A stretch of 64,000 bases of DNA from Leptospira bouyouniensis (GTDB lineage Bacteria > Spirochaetota > Leptospiria > Leptospirales > Leptospiraceae): positions 17,310 to 81,309 of the forward strand of contig NZ_RQFT01000009.1 in NCBI RefSeq assembly GCF_004769525.1, read 5' to 3'. The translations under genes were made by a program, and so were the position numbers. Of this stretch, positions 7,485-17,855 are shown piece by piece. The stretch's first letter is position 1. Each line of letters opens with the position of its first letter. The notes beneath the pieces are model-generated. The model was not told where the DNA came from. It saw only the letters and a list, made by a program, of their open reading frames with translations, and made no database searches.

Positions 7485-10400
7485 ATGGCTCTGGGGTTCG
7501 CTTTGAAATTTTCAAAATTAAAGAATATACTACTATTATCTTTTGCGTTCTTTTCATTTTCAAGTTTTACCTTGATGGATTTTTGGAACGAAAAAATTCC
7601 TCAAAATTTACCAATAATCTCGGTTGATCAGTTCGGGAATGCTATTACTACTTTCCCCATTGAGCTGCCTGTTGCCCTAAAAGAAATAGCACCTAATTTG
7701 CAACTTTCGTATAATTCGGAATTACCAACTGGGTTATTAGGAAAAGGATGGGATTTAAATCTTAATCATTACATAGAAAGAGATGTTCGCGGATCGTATG
7801 ATCATGGGATCGAGCGCTTTACATCTACACTAGGTGGAGAGCTAGTCCCCTCGAATACATTAAATATTTATCGAACTAAACCTGAATCATTATTTATATT
7901 CAAGAAACTTGACTCGAAAACTTGGCAAGCGAAAGACAAAAACGGGTTGATTTATACATTTGGGGGCAACGATCAGTATCAAACTGAAAATTCATTGTAT
8001 AGCCAAGATCAGGTCCAAAGATGGTGGCTAACGAGTGTAAAGGACACTTTTGGTGTTGGATATACTGTAACATATGAGAAACCGAATAGCAGTGCAGGTA
8101 TATTTGTTACAAAAATTGCATACCAAAACAGAGAAATCTCATTCGAATATCGAGACAATAACGATAACGCAAAGAAATATACGAATTTTATTCAATCGCA
8201 AGATAACCAATTAATAAGCGAGATTAGAGTAAAAGTAGCTGGAGTAACTGTCCGTTTATATAAATTTGATTATTCTACAAATCTATTAGGAGAAGCACAA
8301 TTAATTACGATTTCTCGCGAAGAATCAAATAACTTTGGAGATGGCAAATACTTTGATATTCAATTATCCTATAGCCAGAGAACACAATCTGTATATGGAT
8401 CAAAAGTTGAGAAACGAATTCCAAATCTTTTTGCAGTTTCAAGAGTGCCATTGCAAGATAAATTTGAATGCAACCTAGGTACACTAAACTGTTTGGCATT
8501 CAACACGATGGTATGTAATATGCCAAACCCAGCGAGTCTATTGGTCTGCCAGACCGAAAAAGCCAGGTATGGTTTGCTTTGCAGTCAATTTCAGAATACG
8601 TGGTGGCTTCCTTGTATGACAGGAACCAGAAGTCCAAATAATCTTCTAACCTTCGGCGATACGGATGGTGATGGAAGCTTGGAAGGAGTTCGACTTGTAG
8701 GTAATGAAGATGAAGGTTCGTTCAGAATTGTCACAATTAAAAATCCAACAACAAGTATGGATGAATCCACTGTATCTCCGAATTTGCATGGTATAGGTTA
8801 TAATAGTTTTTCTACAATGTCTTGGGGGGATGTTGATGGAGATGGAAATGTAGACTTAGCATATTCGAATGGTCAAAATGTATTAGTTACTTTCGCGCGG
8901 AATGGCTATTATACTGAACCATATCTGATATCAAATTTAAGTTTGGTTACCCCGCCCGTTGATTTTCTATTTAGTCCTCCTGATTTAACCTGGAAGGGAG
9001 GTCTTGTTGATATGGACGGAGACGGACGTTCAGATTATATAAAAAAGATTAATGATACAACGATTTCAATCAGTTACTCACAAGGTACTTCTTTTTCTGG
9101 CGAAAATCATATAGACATTGGCCCAATCTTTATAAATGAAAAAATGGGGCAGTTTATCGATTTTGATTCTGACGGAAAGCCTGAGTTTGTACATATTTTA
9201 AACGGCGAGGTAGTTATAAGAAAAATATTCTTAAACTCCGGTAATTCCATTGAGTATCGAATGGGTGGAATCTACACGGGCAATGGGAATATTAAAGAGG
9301 AAGGATACAACAGATGGCTTGCAGATATCAATAGTGACGGTAGACCAGATTTCTGCGTATTACTACCCAATGGATTATTTTATACTTATTTAAATTTAGG
9401 GAAAAGTTTTGCGGAAGGAGTTAATCAAGGTTATCTTTCCGGAATGGTTTACCAGGGAGAAGTTTTTGGAGATGAAATTCTTAAAACTAAAACATTTGCT
9501 GATGTGAATGGAGACGGGAAAGTCGACTTACTAGCCTTTGATGGATCGAGAGTAGCTGTCAATTATGGAAACGGACAAGGCTTTGTCAGTGGAGGTACAT
9601 TGGCAGAAGCTGATTCGTTTTATGGAGCAATGGACTTAAACAAGGATGGAAGAGTAGAACTAATTCATCTAAAGGCTGATAAAAACGCATTTTTACTAAA
9701 TGTACCTTACTTAAGTTATTACCCTGCCATTCAGGACTATGTTGATGGTACGCGCAGAAGTCAGAATTTTTTTGCGATGCATGCAAGGGGGTTTGATGCT
9801 TTTGTTTCCTTATTTAAAGCTCCCAAAACAACAATGTCACCAGGCTTACTTCTAAGTCTCCTTAGCTTATTAGCTCTTTACGATACTCCAGAAGGAGGAA
9901 ATTTAAGTGTTACTCCGGTAGTTTTGAATAATTCACATGATAAGCTTGTAAAACTATCAGATGGGATGTGGTTTGAAACTGAAATTCGATATAAAAAGAC
10001 AGAAGAATTTCAAAATGCTATCCAGTTTAATATTGGCTCCTACCCAAAGCTTTCAGTTCCAATATCAAAACAACAGGTTTATGAGATAGTATCGAAAAGT
10101 GCAGATAAAGTCATAGTAGATAGGTATGATTATCAAAATTTTAGAATTCACCTTGGTGATTTATTTTCCCGGGCGTATTATGGGTTTGAAAAAGTAATTG
10201 AAACTAATCTATTACATAATGTAAGAAAAGAAATAATATATAACCAAGCAGGACCCCAATTTGCCGGTCTAGAAAAATCGATAATGAGTTTTTATTCGGA
10301 TGGGACACTTGCAAAAAGCCTAACTTATAATTATCAAATCAAAAATCCTTTTGGTGTTGAATTAGTATTACGAAATTCGCAGGTTTCGGAATCCTACATA

Positions 10401-13400
10401 GACTCTTATCTTTATAAAAAAGAAGAATACGAAGCAGGGTATGACATTTATGGCAATGCTTTGTCTCAAAAAACATTCGTTAATAACATATTGGTAAAAG
10501 AAGAAGAATCAAATTTTGATAATAATACTTCATTTGATAACTATTTTATTGGAAGACTTAAAAGAATGAAAAGTTATTCGCAATCTGAATTAGTTTCGGA
10601 TGAGGAATTTAATTATACCAATAACAATTTGGTTGCTGAAGTTGTGTCATTTACTGGAAGTCCAGACCAATCGAAAGTGACAATGACTTATGACATGCTC
10701 GGCAGAAATACGGTAAAAAATATTCCGGGTATCGGTGAAGTGATAACTGAATATGATTCCGATTCCGGAATCAATGTTGTATCGCAAATGAATAGCTTAG
10801 GTCATAGAACAGAGAAAAGATATGACTTACTTACAGATTCATTAATTGAAGAAATTTCGCCAAACGGAACAAGTTTAAAAAAAACATATGATCCTTTTCT
10901 GAATGAAAAAAGCGAAACACTTCCGGGTGATTCGGAGCCTAGTCTTAAACAAAGTTTCAAATTCATGAAAGATGAGACGAAGCTTCAAGTAATAAAACAG
11001 TCTCGTAACTCAGAAGGTGGATATTCGGTCACTACCGAAATAATTAATCATGATGGGAAACCTGAAAGTAAGATCACTCAGCTAAATGAATCATCTAATC
11101 TTACAGAACGAATGATATATGATTCTAATGGGCGGCTCTATCGTAAATACAATCCAATCATTTCTGGACTTATGGAAGAAGAGTGGGAAGAGTATAATTA
11201 TGATAACTTTGACAGGGTTACAAGTGTTATAAATTCGAATGGGGAAAGAATTTCAATATCATATTCTCCAAACCAATTAGTTACGACTACAAACATGTTT
11301 TCGGTAACAGGCGAGCTAGTCCAAACGTTGGAAATTGAAAAGAACGTTTTGGGTCAGGAGATCCGACGAACGATGAATGGTTCCACCCATACGATGAGTT
11401 ATAATCCTAGAGGTGAAGTTAAAACAATTATTGATTCGTTGGGAAATCAAACTAGATATGAATATGATACCAGAGGTCGAAAAATAGGACAAATTGATAA
11501 ATCGTCTGGTAATATAGAAATGCGATATGATTTGTTGGGGCGAATATCAAAAACGATCAAATCAGACGGAACAATAACCGAATTCACCTATGATAGTTTG
11601 TCGAGGATCAAATCACAGGTAACTAACGGAAAAACAATATCTTATCTGTACGACGTTGGGGGTGCTACATCGCAGTCTTATCCAGTCGGAAGATTGACAC
11701 AGGTTAATGATGGCAGCCTAACAGTATTGATGGATTATGACATGCGAGGTAATGTAATCCGGCAAAAGAAAATGATGGATGATATAACTTTGTTTGTCGA
11801 ATCAGAGTATGATACCAATAACAATCCTACTCTCACGAGATATCCAGAAGGAACGGTAATTCATTATACTTATGGATCTGGTGGTCATTTGAATCAGATG
11901 ACTCTGGATTCTGCGGATGGCAACTCAACTAACCAACTTCTGGTGAAATATGAAGGACCATTTCTAGAAAATGATCGCTTTGTAATTAAAAAAATAATAG
12001 GAAACGGAGTTGAGTCTACTATTGAAATTGATAAAAAATTCAAAAGGTTAACTGGACTTCGAACTAAACTAGCGGATGGGTTTCTAGAACAAAATTTGAA
12101 ATATGAGTATGATCCAAGCGGAAATATTAGCAAAATATTAGATAATAACCGAGAAGATAGAACTCAAAATTTTGAATATGATTCTTTGAGCCGTCTTGTA
12201 AAGTCTAGTGGGAAATATGGCGAAGAATTATACGAATATTCTGCAGATGGTAACTTACTAAAACGAGGCGATGTAACTTTTAAATATGAAAATTTAAATA
12301 AACCTCACTTGGTCACCGAAGCAAAGTCTCCTCAAATAGGAACATTTCATTACTCATATGATTCGAACGGAAATATGGTAAATCGGAATGGAGATGTTCA
12401 TACTTATGATTCCAATAATTTATTAACAAGCATCACTACCGTTGGAGGCACTTCTATTCGTTACTATTATGACCATTCCGGGAATCGAATCAAAAAAGAT
12501 GTAGGGAATGGAAAACAGATTAGTTACAATTTATTTGGAGATGCCTTTGAAATCACGAGGGAGGAAGGTATTCCGGAATCTGTTACCATATATCTTAAGG
12601 GATTGAAAGGAGAACCACTAGCACAAATAACCATTCCAGACGTTCAATATTTGAGGGATGAAAATTTTAGCTATCTCAATCCTTGGGATAAAATTTTAAG
12701 TCTAAATTTATCTATATTCGATTGTTCCAAAATTACAATGGACTGTGAATTATATAGAAAAAATAAATTTGATTCTTTGGTATTAAAACCACTAAGAAAA
12801 CAGATAACAAATGAAAATATAAGATTTGGAACATTTTCAATCCAATTCGCATTCCTTGGATTTTTATTCATTTTCGTTCGCAATCAAAAACAATCTAACT
12901 TTTCCATTTTTGTTTTACCTATTATGCGATATGCAAATGTATTGTTGCTTTTTTCATTTCTTCTCGGTGTTAGCAATTGTGGGTTTTTAGGAATCGGAGG
13001 AGATGGAGATGGGAAACCTCTGATATTATTTCCAACACATGTTTCTGATTCCGCAAAGTCTGTCAATGATGAAGGAAACGATTACATCCCCGGGACAGGT
13101 GCGATAGTACCTCCTATTTCACCAACAACATCATCTGGTATCTCGTTTCAACACGCAGACCATTTAGGTTCTGTTAGCTTTTTATCGGATTCGAAAGGAA
13201 ACCCATTGTCTGGAGGTGATTGGACTGGGAGATCTCGAATTGCATATAAGCCCTATGGCTTGATTCATAGAACGGATAGTGGTGGACCGGATATTAGTAA
13301 AATCAAATATGCGGGACAAACGGAAGAAAAAGAATCTGGATTATATTATATGAAAGCAAGATATTATGATCCTTTTGTCGGTCGTTTTTTGACGGGAGAC

Positions 13401-14225
13401 CAAAAAGTTTATCCAAAACAAATACATGGCATGAATCGGTATATGTATGCTAATGGGAATCCTATAAACTATCATGATCCTACTGGATATGGAAGACAGT
13501 CTCCTTATCTCGGTGCCGCTGTTGTTTATTTACTAAGCTCTGGTATGAATGAAAGCGATAGGTTGCTATTAACAGCATCTGCATTCAGAACATTTAGAGG
13601 CAATGAAAGAGGAAAACAAACATACATTGAGAAGACGATAGGTCAAAATGCTTCTCATTTAGGAAAACCTCACATTTCGAAAGCCTTGCAATATGCGCTT
13701 GCCGCTTATTATTTGTTACCAGCAGACAATGATTTTGATAGAGTGCGAAATCTTTTTATGGGATTTACAATGGGAAAAAGAGCTGGAGGAACATACAGTG
13801 ATTTACAAGGGAAAAGAGAAGATAAAATCCATATAGGCAAATCTTGGAAATGGGCATTTGCAGCATTTCTGCTAGTAAAAGATAATCCTAATGCAAATCT
13901 ATACATAGCCTCTGCTTACTTATCAGGTAAGAATAATGATCATAGAGATAAAAATCCTGAACGGTTTGGAAAATATTGGGATGGTTTTATGAATTATCTA
14001 ACTTTGAATGACATATTATCTTATGGCGTGGCTATTTATTTTTTTGGTTTAACTGAAGCAGCAGCAGCATATACAATGGCTGAAAGTGGAAGTGTTTTAT
14101 TTGTACCATTCCCATTTGCAGGAACTTCAATTGTTTGGCTACCAGGACCAATTGGGCTTTTGATTGGAGGATTAGAATGGTATTCAAGGCACAGAGGATG
14201 GTACACTGAGTCATGGGGAAGGTAA
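7485..14225 (+). CDS. Giant SpvB/RHS (YD-repeat) protein with variable C-terminal domain
   Basis: A 2246-aa protein. After an N-terminal hydrophobic signal (NILLLSFAFFSFSSF) comes an SpvB/TcB-like domain (QNLPIISVDQFGNAITTFPI), about seven FG-GAP/calcium-type repeats (DTDGDGS, DVDGDGN, DMDGDGR, DINSDGR, DVNGDGK), then many YD repeats. The RHS core ends with YYMKARYYDPFVGRFLTGDQ and NPINYHDPTGYG near residue 2000. The last ~245 residues form the variable domain, with a hydrophobic C-terminal stretch. RHS shells enclose and export a C-terminal toxin or effector. Oddly, residues about 1783-1840 contain two hydrophobic segments and an internal lipobox-like LLGVSNC. It is cargo inserted between terL and portal. 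Confidence 0.85.
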   Translation: MALGFALKFSKLKNILLLSFAFFSFSSFTLMDFWNEKIPQNLPIISVDQFGNAITTFPIELPVALKEIAPNLQLSYNSELPTGLLGKGWDLNLNHYIERDVRGSYDHGIERFTSTLGGELVPSNTLNIYRTKPESLFIFKKLDSKTWQAKDKNGLIYTFGGNDQYQTENSLYSQDQVQRWWLTSVKDTFGVGYTVTYEKPNSSAGIFVTKIAYQNREISFEYRDNNDNAKKYTNFIQSQDNQLISEIRVKVAGVTVRLYKFDYSTNLLGEAQLITISREESNNFGDGKYFDIQLSYSQRTQSVYGSKVEKRIPNLFAVSRVPLQDKFECNLGTLNCLAFNTMVCNMPNPASLLVCQTEKARYGLLCSQFQNTWWLPCMTGTRSPNNLLTFGDTDGDGSLEGVRLVGNEDEGSFRIVTIKNPTTSMDESTVSPNLHGIGYNSFSTMSWGDVDGDGNVDLAYSNGQNVLVTFARNGYYTEPYLISNLSLVTPPVDFLFSPPDLTWKGGLVDMDGDGRSDYIKKINDTTISISYSQGTSFSGENHIDIGPIFINEKMGQFIDFDSDGKPEFVHILNGEVVIRKIFLNSGNSIEYRMGGIYTGNGNIKEEGYNRWLADINSDGRPDFCVLLPNGLFYTYLNLGKSFAEGVNQGYLSGMVYQGEVFGDEILKTKTFADVNGDGKVDLLAFDGSRVAVNYGNGQGFVSGGTLAEADSFYGAMDLNKDGRVELIHLKADKNAFLLNVPYLSYYPAIQDYVDGTRRSQNFFAMHARGFDAFVSLFKAPKTTMSPGLLLSLLSLLALYDTPEGGNLSVTPVVLNNSHDKLVKLSDGMWFETEIRYKKTEEFQNAIQFNIGSYPKLSVPISKQQVYEIVSKSADKVIVDRYDYQNFRIHLGDLFSRAYYGFEKVIETNLLHNVRKEIIYNQAGPQFAGLEKSIMSFYSDGTLAKSLTYNYQIKNPFGVELVLRNSQVSESYIDSYLYKKEEYEAGYDIYGNALSQKTFVNNILVKEEESNFDNNTSFDNYFIGRLKRMKSYSQSELVSDEEFNYTNNNLVAEVVSFTGSPDQSKVTMTYDMLGRNTVKNIPGIGEVITEYDSDSGINVVSQMNSLGHRTEKRYDLLTDSLIEEISPNGTSLKKTYDPFLNEKSETLPGDSEPSLKQSFKFMKDETKLQVIKQSRNSEGGYSVTTEIINHDGKPESKITQLNESSNLTERMIYDSNGRLYRKYNPIISGLMEEEWEEYNYDNFDRVTSVINSNGERISISYSPNQLVTTTNMFSVTGELVQTLEIEKNVLGQEIRRTMNGSTHTMSYNPRGEVKTIIDSLGNQTRYEYDTRGRKIGQIDKSSGNIEMRYDLLGRISKTIKSDGTITEFTYDSLSRIKSQVTNGKTISYLYDVGGATSQSYPVGRLTQVNDGSLTVLMDYDMRGNVIRQKKMMDDITLFVESEYDTNNNPTLTRYPEGTVIHYTYGSGGHLNQMTLDSADGNSTNQLLVKYEGPFLENDRFVIKKIIGNGVESTIEIDKKFKRLTGLRTKLADGFLEQNLKYEYDPSGNISKILDNNREDRTQNFEYDSLSRLVKSSGKYGEELYEYSADGNLLKRGDVTFKYENLNKPHLVTEAKSPQIGTFHYSYDSNGNMVNRNGDVHTYDSNNLLTSITTVGGTSIRYYYDHSGNRIKKDVGNGKQISYNLFGDAFEITREEGIPESVTIYLKGLKGEPLAQITIPDVQYLRDENFSYLNPWDKILSLNLSIFDCSKITMDCELYRKNKFDSLVLKPLRKQITNENIRFGTFSIQFAFLGFLFIFVRNQKQSNFSIFVLPIMRYANVLLLFSFLLGVSNCGFLGIGGDGDGKPLILFPTHVSDSAKSVNDEGNDYIPGTGAIVPPISPTTSSGISFQHADHLGSVSFLSDSKGNPLSGGDWTGRSRIAYKPYGLIHRTDSGGPDISKIKYAGQTEEKESGLYYMKARYYDPFVGRFLTGDQKVYPKQIHGMNRYMYANGNPINYHDPTGYGRQSPYLGAAVVYLLSSGMNESDRLLLTASAFRTFRGNERGKQTYIEKTIGQNASHLGKPHISKALQYALAAYYLLPADNDFDRVRNLFMGFTMGKRAGGTYSDLQGKREDKIHIGKSWKWAFAAFLLVKDNPNANLYIASAYLSGKNNDHRDKNPERFGKYWDGFMNYLTLNDILSYGVAIYFFGLTEAAAAYTMAESGSVLFVPFPFAGTSIVWLPGPIGLLIGGLEWYSRHRGWYTESWGR

Positions 14226-14230
14226 AATTT

Positions 14231-14779
14231 ATGAATTTTAAGAAATTTAATAATCCTGGACAACTTCAGATTGTTTTAATTCTAGTTTCGTTATTGAATT
14301 CATGCTATCAATATCAATTTAAATCGATTACTAATATAAAATTAGAAAAGGAATTCCCTGCAAAATCTAATATAAATGTCATTTTTGGGGATGGATTTTA
14401 TGTTAGAAATGGTTACAATAAAGCTATGGCCGGAATTAATGCAGAACTTAAAAAATGTAATAATATCGGCAGAGAAGTAAGTGTAGAATTTTTAAAATAT
14501 AAATTTCTTAATTATAGCTCGAAAGATAAGCTCCCGTTAAATGAAGAAAAGATTGATATGAATTTGATGCTTGATAATTTTTCAGATATTAATGATGAGC
14601 TTACGGAAGCTGAATTAATAGCTTTCTCAAAACATCGTAGTGACTTACTATTCAGAATAAAGTTTAGTATGAGTAGATCACTTGCTCCGATATATAAAAC
14701 ATTTTATTATCACGATCCTGGGATTGAATCTGGAATGTCTTTAGGGAAAGAGATTTGCCTCTTACTAACAAAAAAATAA
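14231..14779 (+). CDS. Lipoprotein, possible partner or immunity protein of the RHS protein
   Basis: A 182-aa protein with a short basic N terminus, a hydrophobic core and lipobox LLNSC, so it is probably lipidated and membrane-anchored. ATG 14231 has a Shine-Dalgarno (GAAGGT) and lies five bases after the RHS stop; a start at 14213 would overlap the RHS gene. Genes directly after RHS toxins often encode immunity proteins, but immunity to an exported toxin by a lipoprotein is only a guess. No family recognised. Confidence 0.65.
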   Translation: MNFKKFNNPGQLQIVLILVSLLNSCYQYQFKSITNIKLEKEFPAKSNINVIFGDGFYVRNGYNKAMAGINAELKKCNNIGREVSVEFLKYKFLNYSSKDKLPLNEEKIDMNLMLDNFSDINDELTEAELIAFSKHRSDLLFRIKFSMSRSLAPIYKTFYYHDPGIESGMSLGKEICLLLTKK

Positions 14780-14947
14780 TAATTATGTAGCAATTGAAGC
14801 ATAACTTTAAAAGATATAAACCAATCGGTAATTACTTCCTTAATTCTTTTTTCTCAATATAAGTTGTGCAAGTACGTTGTATTATTAATTAATTCACTTA
14901 TGAGTTAGTTCTATTTGTTCGAGGCTTTTAAAACTGTATGTGATTAT

Positions 14948-15850
14948 ATGAATAAAAAGAGAAAAATCCATTTTAAACGCAAACTATTATTGAATTGTCT
15001 GGTCTTTCTATTTTTTGGTGGCATGAATTTGTTTGGAGCAGAAATTGAATTACCTTCTGGCAATAAATATTTAGGAAAAATAATATCAGAAGATGAGAGG
15101 TCAATCTTATTCCAATTTCAGGGTAAGGATTATCGTATACCGAAATCTGAACTAACTAAGATTGAAAAAGATAAGTCTGGTGGCGATTTTAGTATTGGAC
15201 TATCCAGAATTGTTTTACATGATAATAGTCAATTAATAGGCTATCTGATTGAAGAAGACCAAGATCATATTATTTTGCAAACTCAATTAGGTTTTGTTAA
15301 TATAGATAAATCAAGAATTGAAAAATCAGATTTAAATAGGGAAAAAAATTTCCCACCTCCCAAAAAATATCTGGTCTCTTCCTTGGAATCGCTAAATACA
15401 TTTGTAGGGTTAGGTTATGGGTTTTACAGGTCTCCAAGTTTAGATATAACACTCAACCAATTGTATTTAAGCCTGGAACCTGCATACTTAGATTGGAAGG
15501 GCTATGGAAGGATTGGTTTGCAATTAGATGGTATTTGGGGAGTAAACTCAGATTACAGAATCAATATGTTTAATGGAATCGTTTATTATTACTCTCATTA
15601 TCAATTTCCACAAAATCCTCTTTTGAATTTTTACGGAAAAGTTGGGTTAGGTGGAAATTATGTTAATACAATTGCAGAAGATAGGAATCGATCAGGTTTA
15701 AATCCGCTTGCCATGATTGAGATAGGTTGGCAGGGTTATAAAATTAATGATTTCCAATTACGGCTGGGCATAAATACTTTTTGTGGTTTTGAAACTACCA
15801 CAACCGTTTGTTTTTCTGGACCTACGATTCAAGGAATGTTGAAGTTTTGA
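14948..15850 (+). CDS. Probable outer-membrane beta-barrel protein
   Basis: A 300-aa protein with a basic signal peptide (KRKLLLNCLVFLFFGGMNLFGA). Residues about 40-130 repeat two similar beta modules (LPSGNKYLGKIISEDERSILFQFQ, then VLHDNSQLIGYLIEEDQDHI). The second half has alternating aromatic and polar strands ending in phenylalanine (LKF), typical of an outer-membrane barrel. ATG 14948 is preferred over TTG 14915 because it leaves a normal signal peptide. It lies in the RHS cargo operon, so a surface or export role is plausible. No precise family. Confidence 0.6.
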   Translation: MNKKRKIHFKRKLLLNCLVFLFFGGMNLFGAEIELPSGNKYLGKIISEDERSILFQFQGKDYRIPKSELTKIEKDKSGGDFSIGLSRIVLHDNSQLIGYLIEEDQDHIILQTQLGFVNIDKSRIEKSDLNREKNFPPPKKYLVSSLESLNTFVGLGYGFYRSPSLDITLNQLYLSLEPAYLDWKGYGRIGLQLDGIWGVNSDYRINMFNGIVYYYSHYQFPQNPLLNFYGKVGLGGNYVNTIAEDRNRSGLNPLAMIEIGWQGYKINDFQLRLGINTFCGFETTTTVCFSGPTIQGMLKF

Positions 15851-17250
15851 AATTTTTATTAATCATTATTTTTTCTGTTCTTTTTTTAATCCACTGTTAC
15901 AACTCACCACTTTCTGATACAGAAGCTTTAGAAAAAATAAAGCTCGAAGGATTTGGACTTTCGAATATAGGTGAAACTAGTGCAAATATCTTTGTCCTCT
16001 GTTCTGAAAAAACGAATGGACTCATGGCTTTTTCTGAACTTCCCCTCAATGGAGTAGGAGCCTTGCTTGGTGCAGATAATGTGAGGGTAAGTATTAGAGA
16101 AGGAAAAGAACACCTCTTCATTGTAGATGGATTAAAACCTAATACAAGATACTATTATCAAGTATACTGCAAGGAACTTGGTGCAGCAACAAGTGGGAAT
16201 CAATCCTTTGTGACAACATCAAACGACTTTCTAGATAGAATCAACGGACTTCGATCGATTTGGATTTTAGGAGGGATTGGATCCAATTTTGAACCAGTAG
16301 GAATGATTGATGTATTTGATCCAATTGAAAATCGATGGTTTGAAAACGTTTCTCAGATACCTACGCCTAGAGCTTTTTCGCAAATAGTATATCATAAAGG
16401 ATATATTTTTGTAATTGGCGGAGCCACAAAAGTAGGTTCGTCTTGGATACAATCTAGAATTGTCGAAAGATTCGACACAGTCCGAAATGAATGGAAAAGA
16501 ATGGCTGATATGCCAATCGATTTGCAAGGGGGGATCGGTGTTTCCAATGGTGAAGAAGTCTATCTAATCTCTGGTTCTACAACTATGGATATGACTACTG
16601 GAACCATCTTAAACACAGTTTTTCGTTTTAATCCAAGCTTGGGAAGTATGGGACAATGGACTCAATACACATCAAATAATGCAATTTTTCCTAGACTTGA
16701 TATGGGTGGATGCATCATGAACGGATCTCTCTTTTACAGTGGAGGACGCTTATATTCAGATGGAAATTCATATGCAACTACAGATGTGTATTTGCCATCA
16801 GCCAATTCTACTACTACATTAGTCGAAGCATCTATCAACCAAGCTAGGCATGGGGTTGCAACTGTTTGTTATAATCCACAAAGTTCAGATCCTTACCCGA
16901 ATGATTCTCAAGCTTTTCTAGTTGTAGGAGGAAGTACAGCTTCAAACTTCAATCAACCGGTAACTGCAATAACACCTTCATCCTCTTACGATTACTACCG
17001 GACTGGTATTAGTTCAAATATCTTCCAAGCAGGTCCCACACTACCAGCATCTGTTTATTATCCAAGTATCGCAATCGCTTATCAAAATCGAAGAGCGTAT
17101 GTTATGGGTGGTTCTACAAGTATCAACATTCCTACTGATAATATTTACTCTATTGATTTGGCGAATCCTATAGGCGGGCCTTGGCGATTAGAATCCATAA
17201 AAATGCCAAGACCAAGATTTGCTCATAAGGCGGTAATCTTAAGCCGATGA
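15847..17250 (+). CDS. Kelch-repeat surface lipoprotein with fibronectin type III-like domain
   Basis: A 467-aa lipoprotein with lipobox LFLIHC. Next is a fibronectin type III-like domain (TSANIFVLCSEK ... GLKPNTRYYYQVYC), then Kelch repeats (IWILGGIGSN, IFVIGGATKVGSS, VYLISGSTT, FLVVGGSTAS, AYVMGGSTSI) that predict a beta-propeller. The TTG start at 15847 overlaps the stop of the preceding gene. A Kelch propeller on the cell surface suggests binding to proteins or glycans. It lies in one operon with the barrel protein and the TPR-like protein. Confidence 0.75.
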   Translation: MKFLLIIIFSVLFLIHCYNSPLSDTEALEKIKLEGFGLSNIGETSANIFVLCSEKTNGLMAFSELPLNGVGALLGADNVRVSIREGKEHLFIVDGLKPNTRYYYQVYCKELGAATSGNQSFVTTSNDFLDRINGLRSIWILGGIGSNFEPVGMIDVFDPIENRWFENVSQIPTPRAFSQIVYHKGYIFVIGGATKVGSSWIQSRIVERFDTVRNEWKRMADMPIDLQGGIGVSNGEEVYLISGSTTMDMTTGTILNTVFRFNPSLGSMGQWTQYTSNNAIFPRLDMGGCIMNGSLFYSGGRLYSDGNSYATTDVYLPSANSTTTLVEASINQARHGVATVCYNPQSSDPYPNDSQAFLVVGGSTASNFNQPVTAITPSSSYDYYRTGISSNIFQAGPTLPASVYYPSIAIAYQNRRAYVMGGSTSINIPTDNIYSIDLANPIGGPWRLESIKMPRPRFAHKAVILSR

Positions 17251-17855
17251 AATTAGTATACTCAATCCTAACCTTATTTATAATTCAATTCTCGCTTTTT
17301 TCTGAAAAAGTAGAAGATCCTCTTCAGTTAGCAAAAAGCTTATATAAAGAAAAAAAATTCCAGGAAGCAGAATCGGAAATTTTAAAACGTTCTGAAGTAC
17401 AGTTTTCAAATCCTGAATATGATTTATTGCAATCGAAAATTTGGATCGAACTTGGAAATCAGAATTATATTCAAAGAAAGTTTAGCACAGCTTATAAGTA
17501 TTATTCCAAAGCTTATGAGTTTTGGAGCGCAGACCCACTAGTTCAACAACGTTATTATGAACTTAAGAATAAAGATTTAGTAGATGAAGTAGAGATTCCA
17601 GAAGTAAAGAAAACGAAAATACCAGTTGCTCTGCCAACAAAAAAAGAAAATCCATCAAATGATGAACCTTTATTTAAGAATGAATTGATCCAATTGAATT
17701 TCAAAATTCAAGAATCTGAATTATCACTTTCAAGTAAAATAGAATCAATTAATGAAAAAATAATGTTTCTCATCATTGGGAATATTGTTTTTATGAATTT
17801 GTTACTTATTTCTATAGGAGTAGTGATATTCCTTTATTTAAAGCTTAAAAAGTGA
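17247..17855 (+). CDS. TPR-like membrane protein
   Basis: A 202-aa protein overlapping the Kelch gene stop (ATGA). It has an N-terminal signal (ILTLFIIQFSLFS), two TPR-like helical pairs (AKSLYKEKKFQEAESEIL, then FSTAYKYYSKAYEFWSADP), a proline/lysine linker, and a C-terminal transmembrane segment (FLIIGNIVFMNLLLISIGVV) ending in lysines. It is the last gene of the cargo operon and probably scaffolds the surface proteins. Function unknown. Confidence 0.65.
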   Translation: MKLVYSILTLFIIQFSLFSEKVEDPLQLAKSLYKEKKFQEAESEILKRSEVQFSNPEYDLLQSKIWIELGNQNYIQRKFSTAYKYYSKAYEFWSADPLVQQRYYELKNKDLVDEVEIPEVKKTKIPVALPTKKENPSNDEPLFKNELIQLNFKIQESELSLSSKIESINEKIMFLIIGNIVFMNLLLISIGVVIFLYLKLKK

